NCBI RefSeq assembly: GCF_901709675.1
Contig: NC_051093.1
Location: 9,558,053-9,622,052, forward strand
Origin: Syngnathus acus
Lineage: Eukaryota; Chordata; Actinopteri; Syngnathiformes; Syngnathidae
Direction: 5' to 3'
DNA length: 64,000 bases
The notes beneath the pieces are model-generated. The model was not told the DNA's origin. It saw only the letters and a program-made list of their open reading frames with translations, and did not search any database. This document shows positions 51,106 to 60,642 of the stretch, one piece after another. Position 1 is the first letter of the stretch. Each line of letters opens with the position of its first letter. A program made the translations under genes and the position numbers.

Positions 51106-51534
51106 AAGATTTGGAACCATTATAATTGTACAGATAGTTTTTAAATGATGCGGTTAAATGAAAGACTATATAAAAATGCATAAACAACTTACCACAAGGA
51201 AGTCATGCATACATTTATATGGTAAACGTAAACATGTATGTTTAATAAATATTTCATCGCTCGTATTCACTAGTGTACGTATTTACTCTGGCTTCATCAA
51301 TGCCGGTTCATTTCTTTCTAATACAATTCCCTAACACTCTTAGCGTTGGCTTACAATTATATACGACATCCAATGACAATTTTTTTTAATGTACGTGAGT
51401 CTAAACAACCTTTACATGAGTCTAAACAACCTTTGTTCGCTCGTCTTTCTGTTTGTGATGTTTCATTTGTAACACAAGTTGTGAATGTAAACGTAAACAA
51501 CGCGCAGTCGTTTTCAACTTTCGAGCGGGTATAA
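49938..51534. other. Gene-poor region with (AT)n microsatellite
   Basis: Contains a pure AT run at 51,058-51,103. A short direct repeat of TGAGTCTAAACAACCTTT type occurs at 51,396-51,435. No gene recognised. Confidence 0.5.
51058..51103. repeat. (AT)n microsatellite
   Basis: Uninterrupted AT dinucleotides over about 45 bp. Confidence 0.97.
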
Positions 51535-51873
51535 TTGATAGTACTACAGAAGGCCAACATTATGCACAATATTCACTTGTGTTGGATTAAAAGCAGATCA
51601 GCCAACGCAATTTTGAAAGCATTCCCTCGCAGACGTAAATCCCGTCTGATTGGAGCTTTGCGAAAGAAAATTCCATTAACTGTTCCCAGGTTTGTGATGG
51701 AAGCGCAAGCCCCAAGCCACTTGGCTACCTTTCAATTGACTGATCCGGGGAATCTGTTCTTTTTTGAGCAACCTGTCACCAAATCTGAAAACCTGAACGA
51801 CGTTTTAATATCCATTGATCGATATATCAGCACCTTGAATGGATTGATTGAAAAGACACCACCTCAGAGTTAA
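51535..51873 (+). CDS. Unrecognised ORF, 112 codons (uncertain)
   Basis: A single open frame with balanced composition. Its C-terminal half reads like ordinary protein (METS-free start VMEAQAPSHLATFQLTD, then SENLNDVLISIDRYISTLNG), with a possible amphipathic helix near the end. Two internal ATGs (51562 and 51694) could start shorter forms. Acceptor-like sites precede ACGTAAATCC (CCCTCGCAG) and GTTTGTGATG (TGTTCCCAG), so part could be an exon. I do not recognise the family, and there is no promoter or poly(A) evidence. It may be chance. Confidence 0.18.
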   Translation: MIVLQKANIMHNIHLCWIKSRSANAILKAFPRRRKSRLIGALRKKIPLTVPRFVMEAQAPSHLATFQLTDPGNLFFFEQPVTKSENLNDVLISIDRYISTLNGLIEKTPPQS

Positions 51874-53166
51874 CTTGTTCCAGAGGGGCTCTGCTTCTTT
51901 TAGTTGTAAATCCTCCGGGCTCTTCTCGGTCACGCTTCATTAGGTTCCCAAGTCTTCATAATGCAACCAGAAATTGGATAAGATATCATGCATGAGCGGC
52001 TGCAGATGTTGGTATCGGCCAAAAAAAAAAAAAAAAAACAGATGCAGAGCCAAGCGGACAAATATGAAGGTACGGAACAAAACACAAGTAGAAAATTATT
52101 TCAGCAGTTGTGACAAGAACAATGCAGATGACAAAACATGTAATGCTACTAATTAGCAAGTGTTGAAAACAAAGCCTCCCGCTTGCTTGCTTGAGATCAT
52201 TTGTCATGCTGCGATTGGACGCATGGTGTGGGGGGGAAACAAAGCATCACCTCACCAGCTCTACCACTTTTTCTGCCCCTTTGTTGACTTCTGCTTTTCT
52301 GCTCTCATCTTCCTCATTTATTTATATATCCATCTTATTTATTCATCTCCTTCTCACGCTAGCCGAGAGATGTGAATCAAGGTGAGCGGCTGAAAATGCA
52401 AATTTCTCCTCACAGTGGTGTCATGGAGTCAGACAGTAACTGCAAGAGGGACATCAAATGGGTATATTTAAGCTTGACCGAACTTGGAGACGTAAGCGTT
52501 TGTGTAGTACAGCTGCTTTTAGCGCACTTCTGCCCGCTCGCCCGCCCGCCTCTCAGAGGAGCCTCATCTGTCTGCAGCCGTGTTGGTTTCATCGTGTCAA
52601 GTGAAAAGGAAAGAGGGCTTTTGCTCACAACCTCAACCTGTCTACACTACACTCCACGCTCTCGGGGGAGCTGGCACGGAACACGGCGGAGTGGAGAGGA
52701 ACAATAATACAACGGACAGATGGACCGAGTGGATGGAGCTCAGGGAGGGAAAGGAAAGCTACAGACAAACTGCCGTAAATGGAGGGCCATGACTCGTCGG
52801 GAGGAAGTGCACGGGGAGCACCGAGAGGAGAAGAGGAAGGGAAAATGCCCGGCCTGTTTACTTGTGTTTCCAACTACAAGCCTGTAATTGGTACAAAAAC
52901 GGTGCTTATGTACAATAAACAGGTCTGAAGTGAAAATCTCTATGCTAAAAATGTGGAAATGGATGTATGAACACAAAGGGTGGAGCAACACATGTAGACA
53001 AACAGTATCACAATACTCGCAGGCATGTATGCTTTATGAGAAGGGTGACAATGTGACTATAAAAAACAAAACAAAGAAGAGCCACTCACTTTCATCGTTG
53101 TTTACCTGTATGACCTTATTGCACTGCCCCCGGTGGCTGCGGTAAGCACACCAGAAGAAGCGCTCC
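51874..53166. other. Gene-poor region, no gene seen
   Basis: Poly-A at 52,020-52,038 and ordinary non-coding sequence. Short frames on both strands have no recognisable similarity. Confidence 0.45.
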
Positions 53167-53639
53167 TTAAATTCCTTCTTGAGGGAAACATATCTGAAAC
53201 GAATCTCTCGCCACATATTCTTGGCTGCATTCTCCTCGACTGACATTGACAGACAGCAGTGCAATATATAATAGCATCTGGATGTTGCTGGCGGCTTTTC
53301 CTTGCTTGAACCCTTTTGTAAGTTGGATAAAACCTGTTTGCTTTCCTGTCAATCTCTCCTCCACTGGGTAGCTCCGCTTCATACTCGCTACTGCATTAAG
53401 CATTTTATTTTGCCGCCGTAGCGCTGAATCAAATCTGCACACGTGCACAAAGATAAAGTAGTCCTATAATGAATCGTATTCGACCCGAGGCAAATATCAG
53501 GATTACCAACGAGTGGACATTACTAAACTCCGAGTGGCACTTACCGAAGAGCCATTTGCGAGGCAAAAAGAAACGACTGAGCCAAATGAGCTGGCTCGCC
53601 ACAAAAGGAAGCTGGAATCCTCTTCGCAAAGTCATCTTT
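53167..53639 (-). other. Candidate exon pair, unrecognised gene (low confidence)
   Basis: Minus strand. 53639-53545 is bounded by a strong acceptor (TCCTATTACAG) and a GTAAGT donor, with an open frame KDDFAKRIPASFCGEPAHLA... leaving phase 2. 53434 starts after GTGTGCAG in the matching phase and stays open to a stop at 53167 (ends CFPQEGI). A different reading uses an acceptor at TCAATGTCAG and a donor GTAAAC to give WREIRFRYVSLKKEF. I cannot find a first exon or assign a family. Noise is possible. Confidence 0.15.
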
Positions 53640-55274
53640 CTGTAATAGGAACCAGATGAGTCTGTCCTGTTTTATCACTATCCAAATGACAAAGCTCCTT
53701 TGGTCAAAATTGGCCATTCCAATTATCATCCAATCTTTGTGCATGTGCTACTTTTCAGGCAGTTTTTGGTCCTTTGACAAGATGGAGCCAATGAGAGTCA
53801 ATCGCTACCATGGAAGAGGGTCAAAATAATAGCCGAGGAGCAGAAAGCATCACCGGGTGCCGACACCAATCGTAAATACCGTATCAAGCCTACCACCAGT
53901 AAATCACTTAAGAGGCTATTATTAAACATTTTTACCTTGCCAGATCTTTGCTTTGCTTTATGACCTCAAATCCTGTTTCTTAATTTGTCTTTTGTTTATT
54001 TTCAAATGAATGCAGCGGGGATGCTGGCACTGTTGACGCCTGGGGAAATGTCACAGCCGTATTTAAAAAGCCGCAAAGGGAACCTCAGTCGTTTCCCAAG
54101 GACCGATACATCTTTTCAAAAAACCAACACATTTTAAATGCTGCTTATTAATTAAAGAGTTCGATTATGCTCTGAATTGTTTTCGTCAGGAGGCTCATAA
54201 AAACCAAGCAACAGCACACAAACCTGCCACGTTCGACCTAATTTACATTTCTTGTGAATATATTGCGCAATTTATGTCATAATCTACGCCAGGATAATAT
54301 ATGCAGTTTGTTGCTACTTAATGGGTATTTATGTTCCTCTTTCTGAATTTCTGATAAGGTAACACACTCCTGCTTAAAAATAAAAACAATCGTGTGATGG
54401 TGATTTCATTGGAAAGATGCAAATTTGCTGTTGAAGGTACTCAAATCTCCTTTTGTTTGGACGTGGCATTTTGACAAGCACATCCAATTTGATTCTCGCT
54501 TGACACGACTCAAGGTGACGGGATTCTATACGCGGCTAACGACAAGATGGCTGCTATAAATACATTTCGCATTTGGGCTGATGGCGGCTGGAGCAAATAC
54601 AGTATATGGACACGGTCCAATTTCAACACCTGTCACAGTCAATTTCCGAGGGAGCTCATTATTATGCGGGGAGGAGAATGTCATCATTGAGGCTAATGAA
54701 GCGGAAGGCAAGCTCTGATTTGATGTGAATGCCAACAACGTTGGATATCATTAGCAGTATTCTGAATTGGCAGTGCTAATTATACGATATGCGTAACGAT
54801 CAATAAAAGGATTGACGTGTGGGGCTGTAATGAGAACTCCTATTCATACATGTAGAAATGAGATTCAGTAGATGCTCTGGATTTAACAACAACAAAAAAA
54901 CATTTATTGTTGTTTCGTATCAAAATATTTGAAAATACCGTAGTGGGATTCTGAGCAGACACTTTGTTAAAATAACAAGCCAACGGAAGCACCAATTCCT
55001 TGTGAGCTCCGCTTTAATGAGCACATAACACTTAGATTTTGGACCTGGCTCGCCCTAATGTTTACACTTGCATCAACCCAATGCTGTAATTGCAAGAGGA
55101 TGCTTAAATAGTCATTAAATAACTTAACCTCCAACTCTGCAAAGTAATCTCTTCTGGGCAGAACTAAATAGGCTTGCTACTAAAGTCAAAGTCTGCTTTA
55201 TTTATTTCAATCTCACAATTTGGAAAGTTTCAAAGATGTGACGGATATCACAACAGGACTTTTTTTGGCTGTTT
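53640..55274. other. Gene-poor region, no gene seen
   Basis: Complex, AT-rich and largely repeat-free sequence. The segment at about 54,480-54,740 has the look of conserved non-coding DNA, but this is only an impression. A dispersed-repeat fragment lies at about 55,187-55,230. Confidence 0.4.
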
Positions 55275-55603
55275 CTATCGGAGAGGCGTAAACCGAGATA
55301 GCAGTGATGGTGAGTGAAGATTGATTAAGCTGCCAAGTACTTTTTGTACAACAATCTGACAGTTACAAGTGTCAACATTCGCCACTGATTGTTGTCGCCG
55401 GTCCTACGAAGGTTTGAAAAGAAAAAAGAAATGGTGGAGAAGAGGATGGAATTGTGCCCGCGTGCTACCCTTCTGTACCATCTGTTCATCTCATCCAAGA
55501 TTTGAACCACTTTGGCAACACTGACTTGCTTAGATTCCATGACTGGGAGGGAGCTCACTAAGCAAAGAAACAAAATTGTGCATGGTTTCCAAAAACTTGC
55601 CAT
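55275..55603 (-). CDS. Candidate small secreted protein, unrecognised (two exons)
   Basis: Minus strand. Exon 1 at 55603-55469 encodes MASFWKPCTILFLCLVSSLP, a plausible signal peptide with a hydrophobic core, then a helix-like segment (KQVSVAKVVQILDEMNRWYRR). A GTAGCA donor follows AGG in phase 0. A 65-bp pyrimidine-rich intron ends TTCGTAG at 55404. Exon 2 (55403-55275) continues in phase 0 as DRRQQSVANVDTCNCQIVVQ and reaches a stop, giving 87 aa. Unspliced, the frame is also open for 92 codons. Signal peptide plus helix, phase-0 intron and a CxC pair recall small cytokines or peptide hormones, but I recognise no family. Chance remains possible. Confidence 0.28.
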
Positions 55604-57448
55604 TTTTTTGGCCTACTTTTACATCTTTTATGACACTAGTACTGGATCAATGTTATTTCCCAGGTGGTGTCAATGGCCCATATTCTAAATGATGCAATCG
55701 GCACTTGCATGTGGTGGTGCTTCCTGCCTCCCTCCCCAATGTGAGCCTTGTGACTTTTCAGTATGTGGGGCAGCAAATGAGATCATGCCTCAAATAAATC
55801 TCACATCATTAAAATGGTGGACTGTGTCCAAATTTACACCTGCTGCGTGGAGAAATGGTACTTAAGTATGTTAATGGCTTTTGATTGTTTAAAAGAAAAG
55901 GTATTCTGACTGTTCAGAATCTTGCCATTATTTGTTCCTCCAGTTTGCTCGTGAAAACACAGGAAGATGAGCACCTCAAGGGAGCGTGGACCGGAATAGA
56001 CAGGAAGGAGTTCAATTCTCTGTTGCGTCAGATATTGGAGCATAAAGAAGAAAGGGAAAAGAAAGTTTTGCACTCTGTTCCACAGCATGAAAGACACAAG
56101 GGCTATTTGATGTGCGATAAAGGAAATTAACTGGACGGTAAAAGACGGATGTGCCATGAAAGTGACGGAACATGAAAGTATGTGAGATGAAGCACATGTG
56201 AAGGCTCTATTTGAGGAGATGGCCATCCATATATGTCGTATGAGTCCACTCAAGCAGCAAGTGGGCAATTTATATCATGATGCAACAGGCTGCTAATCCT
56301 CTACTTATGTAAACACTTGACTGCTATTCAAATGAAATGCAGATGGGGACAGAGAGAGAGAGAGAGAGAGCAAGAGCGAGAGCTCATCATTCGCCAGGAA
56401 ACAAAGAATGTCTGAGTGGAGACGATCTGCGCTCCTTTTTTTGGGAAGGATTCTTGAGTCCTTTGCTCTGTGGCCTGAGGTGGAATTGGCAGGAGAACGT
56501 GTCGATGCCAAACAAAGCTGAAATGACCTCATTGCGTTCAATGTGAACAGGAAGGGGAGGGGCTGAGCACGGATGCTGTGAAAGCTCATCATAAACAACA
56601 TTGTGTCGCAGATTCATGCATTCTAAATGTGCTATAAAATGTCATTAGGGTGATTGCATTCTTCCGAATAACTTCAAGGCTTAAGCATTTGTCAGCTGCA
56701 AAAAAATCAATGACTGAACTGTTTTGGATCTTATTCATAGCCAAAAGGGTGTGGGGTCATTTTTCTTCTGATTCAAAGTCACAAAAAGTGCATACTGATG
56801 TGTGTGGTTAAGTCTCACTGACAGTCAAACTAAAATGCTTTAAATCTCAGGCGACCACATTCCGAAAACATGCAGCAGGTTAGGTTAAATGCTAATGCTA
56901 GATGCTAGGTACTTTTAAAGGTACAATGGAGATCAGATTTGGAAATCGGACAGTCTATACATAGCGCAAAGAAGATTCAAATCATTTATAGGAAAAACAA
57001 TCATGCGCCACAAATATTTGATGTTTACTAGTTTTTGGCTTGAAAAGGACGCCGAGGCGCATGTAGCAGCAGATCAATGCGCTGAATGAAAATGGTCTCT
57101 GAACTTAATCGATTCCGATTGTCTTTCATGTGCAGCTTTGCTAAGTGAGGGAGAACGGATGGAGCCGAATTTTCAAAACTCCATCAAAGTGTAAGGAGAG
57201 GATTTTATGCAGCCAACGTTGAATTGTCTCAGTGCATATGCAGTGTACTGATCAAAAATGATATCAATCGAGACTAATCACATTCGTTGAGTTCATTTCA
57301 AGGTACTAGCCACTTGCACGGAAATAAACCCACATAACCTTCCTTTACTCACCCGATGCAATTTTGATGAAAATCCTTTCAAATGAAGCCTTACATAATA
57401 AATGTCCTTTATATAATGTATGTGCTTTTTGTTATCTTTTCCCTACAG
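55604..57448. other. Region upstream of the elfn2 leader exon
   Basis: Presumed intron or promoter-distal sequence of elfn2 on the plus strand. Short GA microsatellite at 56,350-56,369. A frame at 55885-56130 looks mildly protein-like (FNSLLRQILEHKEER) but has no partner exon. Confidence 0.4.
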
Positions 57449-57690
57449 AGCCGAGGTCCTGAGAGAGCATGAAGACAAGCTGCTCCGACTCCCCCGGCTG
57501 CAGCCTAACAAGATATGACGTAACCCGGGTGACCTGCTAATCAAGCATGATAGCCCCGAAGCTGTGACTGAAAGGCCCTTTTGGAGACGGACGGACACCA
57601 TAGCTACTTTCTTGTCTGGCCCTCCTCCCTATGTGCCTGCCCCTGCATTCCTTCCCCTGATTACAAAAAACATCTTCTTTCATCTCCATC
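57449..57690 (+). other. elfn2: elfn2 5' UTR (exon portion) with upstream ORFs
   Basis: A pyrimidine-rich acceptor TTATCTTTTCCCTACAG ends at 57448, so the coding exon probably begins at 57449 and earlier leader exons lie upstream. The leader has two upstream ATGs with short ORFs: 57469-57540 (23 codons plus stop) and 57548-57568 (6 codons plus stop). These may dampen translation of the main frame. Confidence 0.55.
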
Positions 57691-60642
57691 ATGGAGAGTC
57701 TTTCCAGCAAGTCGGCTTTCATTGTTATTCTCTCCGCCCTCCTAATTGCCAGCCGCTTCCCCGGCACGGTCAACGGGGACTGCTGGCTCATCGAAGGGGA
57801 CAAAGGTTACGTGTGGCTGGCGATCTGTAGTCAGAACCAGCCGCCGTACGAGACCATTCCGCAGCACATCAACAACACGGTTCATGACTTGAGACTCAAT
57901 GAGAACAAGCTGAAAGCGGTGCACTTCAACTCCATGTACCGCTTTACCAACCTCACGGACCTCAATCTTACCAAGAATGAAATTAGCTACATTGAAGACG
58001 GAGCCTTTTCGGGGCAAGCTAACCTACAGGTGGGTTCCACGCCACGAAAGACAATATACTCGATACGGTCGTCATATTTTGGTGCTTATATCTGATTTGG
58101 TGCTCGTCAGGTTCTTCAACTGGGCTACAACAAGTTGACCAACCTGACAGAGGGTATGATGAGAGGACTGGGCCGCATGCAATGTCTTTTCCTCCAACAC
58201 AACCTCATCGAGGTGATCGCCAGCAATGCGTTGTGGGAGTGCCCCAGCCTGAGCAGCATCGATCTGTCGTCTAACAAACTGGCCCGTATCGATCCGTCGA
58301 CGTTCACCGTTCTCAACCGCCTCATGGTTTGCGAACTGGCCGCCAATCCGTTCCATTGCGGCTGCGATCTTTATAGTTTCCTCACCTGGCTGGAATCCTT
58401 CAACAACGTCACCCACACCTACGATCGACTCCAGTGCGAGACGCCCAGGGAGATGTTTGGATTTCCCCTACTGAGTCCCATCGCCGCCGGTCACGCCGGT
58501 CGAAACGCCAAAAACATTTTATCCTCTCACTGCGTAGGCGGCGTGATGACGTCCCTTCCGCCAGACCCGGATGGTCCGTCTGGAATGGGTCCGGAGATGT
58601 TTGGACCTTACCACCAACCCAACGCTTCCACGTCCACAGAAAACAATTTCATTCCCAGCCTCAAGCTCGATCAGGTGTCCTTGTCCTCGGCCTCTTTCTT
58701 CGTCCAGATTCCCAGGCCGTTCAGCAAAATGTACATCCTGACCCAACACAACCACACCGATGTCTCCGATGTTATGACTCTGAAGCACAAGAAGGAGAAA
58801 ATCACCGTCAACAAGCTCAAACCACACACCAATTACACCTTCTGCGTGGCCTCCATCCGGAACTCCCAGCGATATAACCACACGTGCCTCCAATTTTCCA
58901 CCCGTTCTCAAAATCCAAACCACATTCTCCCCACACCGTCAACCACCACACACTACATCATGACCATTGTGGGTTGTCTGTTCGGCATGCTCATAGTTTT
59001 GGGCTTTGTCTATTACTGTTTACGCAAAAAACGCATGCACGACGAGAAAAAGAAGTCCATCTGCGTCAAGAAGACGATACTGGAAATGCGTTACGGACCC
59101 GAGGTGGCGGCGGCAGTTGCCAACGATCCAGCGGCGGTCCACAAGCTTCAGGAACACTCCAGAGAACACCACCAATATCACCACCACCATCACGGGGCCA
59201 AGCTTCCCATGTCTACGTCCTCGAGCTCTGGAATGCTTCACTCGGCTAACACCAGTTCCTCCAGACTGTCCTCTATTCCGCAAGTCGAAAAAATGGCTAC
59301 TGCCTTCTCGGAGGCCATGACGGGTAAAGGAAACTACATGGACATCAGAAGCGGAGGGGCGGGAATGGAGAGGCACGGCGGAGATAGCGGCCACGGAGCT
59401 ATGAGAGGGGAAGAGCTAAGGGACGACGACGGCACCGAAGTCGGGGACGACTCGGATGACGGGCACGGCTCGGCGTCGGAGATCTCGACAATCGCCATGG
59501 AGGTCGACAAAGTCAATCAGATTATAAACAACTGCATCGATGCGCTCAAACTGGATGCGGCGGCCGTCGCGGCTTCGGGCTCCTCTCCCAATTCTATGCC
59601 GTCCTCCAACCCAACCTCCCCTCCCCCAAACAGCACCGCCGCTCTTACTCGTGGTTTAATAACTCTTTCTCAAGGGATGACTGAATCATGCCAAGTGAAC
59701 AAAATTCCACCTCCGCCCCCGCTCCCTGCTTTGAATACCCCACTTTCTGAGCGCCCGGGGATCAGCGGCGGTGGATTCGTTGTTAGCCCCCCCTACAGGC
59801 CGCCTCCGCCTGCCAATGCCGTCCGCCCCATTCAGCGCCAAATGAGTGCGGATGCAGCTGTGGTGATTGTAAACGCCGTCAAGAAACAGAGCAGCACCGC
59901 CTCTTGCGGATCTGTGGGACGCGATCGGGATCGCGGAGGACTCGATCGGGACCGCGGAGGACTCGATCGGGACCGCGGAGGACTCGATCGGGACCGCGGA
60001 GGGGCTCGCGTCTACAGCCTGGATGTTCCCGAGCCGAGGAGTCCGGATGGCTGCAATCAACAACCACAGTACCAAGACCGTGCGAGTCCTGTGGGCTGTG
60101 GGGAACCCCTGGAAAGACTGCCGTTAGTGGGGAGTATGAGCTGCACCGGAGGGGGTGGCGGTGCTTGCGACAGTGGTGGTGTTGGTGGCCAACATCAGGA
60201 AAACCAAAATCCGCACCATTACCAGCAACAGCAGCAACAGCAGCAGCAGTTGGAGGTGCAGCAAGACTACCATTGCTCAGAGCACCGCCACTCCGTCCCA
60301 GCTCTGTACTACGATGGCTCCCATCAGGGTTCCCCAGCCCAGAGGGTTTCCTTCCTAAAGCCGCTGTCCCGCTCCCGTAAGGATGCCGCCTCCTACTCCC
60401 AGCTTTCGCCAGCTCGCCACCATTCCAGTTACTCTGGCTACTCTTCCAGTCCCGAGTACTCCTCAGAGAACACACTGAGGATCTGGGAGCGCTTTCGACC
60501 TTACCGTAAAGGCCAGCGTGACGAGGCCTGCTACGTGACGGCCGGTAACGCCCTTCGGAAAAAGGTGCAATTCGCCAAAGGCGAGGACCTCCATGACATC
60601 CTGGATTACTGGAAGGGGGTGTCGGCGCAGCAGAAGCTTTAA
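57691..60642 (+). CDS. elfn2: ELFN2, LRR and fibronectin III postsynaptic membrane protein / PP1 regulator
   Basis: Single-pass synaptic adhesion-type protein; family members bind group III mGluRs in trans and inhibit protein phosphatase 1. Exons 57691-58029 and 58111-60642 give 956 aa (human ELFN2 about 820). Signal peptide at about residues 1-29; mature start DCWLIEGDKGYVWLAICSQN as in ELFN2. LRRs run to about residue 190, an LRR C-cap (NPFHCGCDLYSFLTWL) to about 255, FNIII at about 295-378, a TM helix at about 394-415 (IMTIVGCLFGMLIVLGFVYY), and a long cytoplasmic tail. The C terminus KKVQFAKGEDLHDILDYW holds the PP1-docking KVQF (931-934). ELFN2 is favoured over ELFN1 by KLKAV, LFLQHNLIEVI and SIDLSSNKL. 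Oddities: an 81-bp intron inside the LRR region, a DRDRGGL minisatellite, a CAG/poly-Gln run, and His- and Pro-rich inserts that lengthen the tail. Confidence 0.95.
58030..58110 (+). other. elfn2: 81-bp intron within elfn2 coding sequence
   Basis: GTGGGT donor after CTACAG and TGCTCGTCAG acceptor before GTTCTTCAAC. Removing it restores the family sequence LQVLQLGYNKL exactly. Retained, it would bring an in-frame TGA at 58093-58095 and truncate the protein in the LRR region. Confidence 0.85.
59921..60004 (+). repeat. elfn2: 21-bp coding minisatellite in elfn2 (DRDRGGL x4)
   Basis: Four near-identical 21-bp units (CGATCGGGACCGCGGAGGAC core) encode repeated Asp-Arg-Asp-Arg-Gly-Gly-Leu at about residues 717-745 of the cytoplasmic tail. 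The unit is a multiple of three, so copy-number changes keep the frame. Confidence 0.95.
60222..60249 (+). repeat. elfn2: CAG/CAA run encoding poly-Gln in elfn2
   Basis: A run of CAGCAACAG-type codons encodes nine glutamines after YHHY-like sequence in the tail; likely length-polymorphic. Confidence 0.9.

Noticed and set aside
55885-56130. Plus-strand frame with a helix-like segment
   Set aside because: An acceptor-like site precedes it, but there is no donor or partner exon; not supported.
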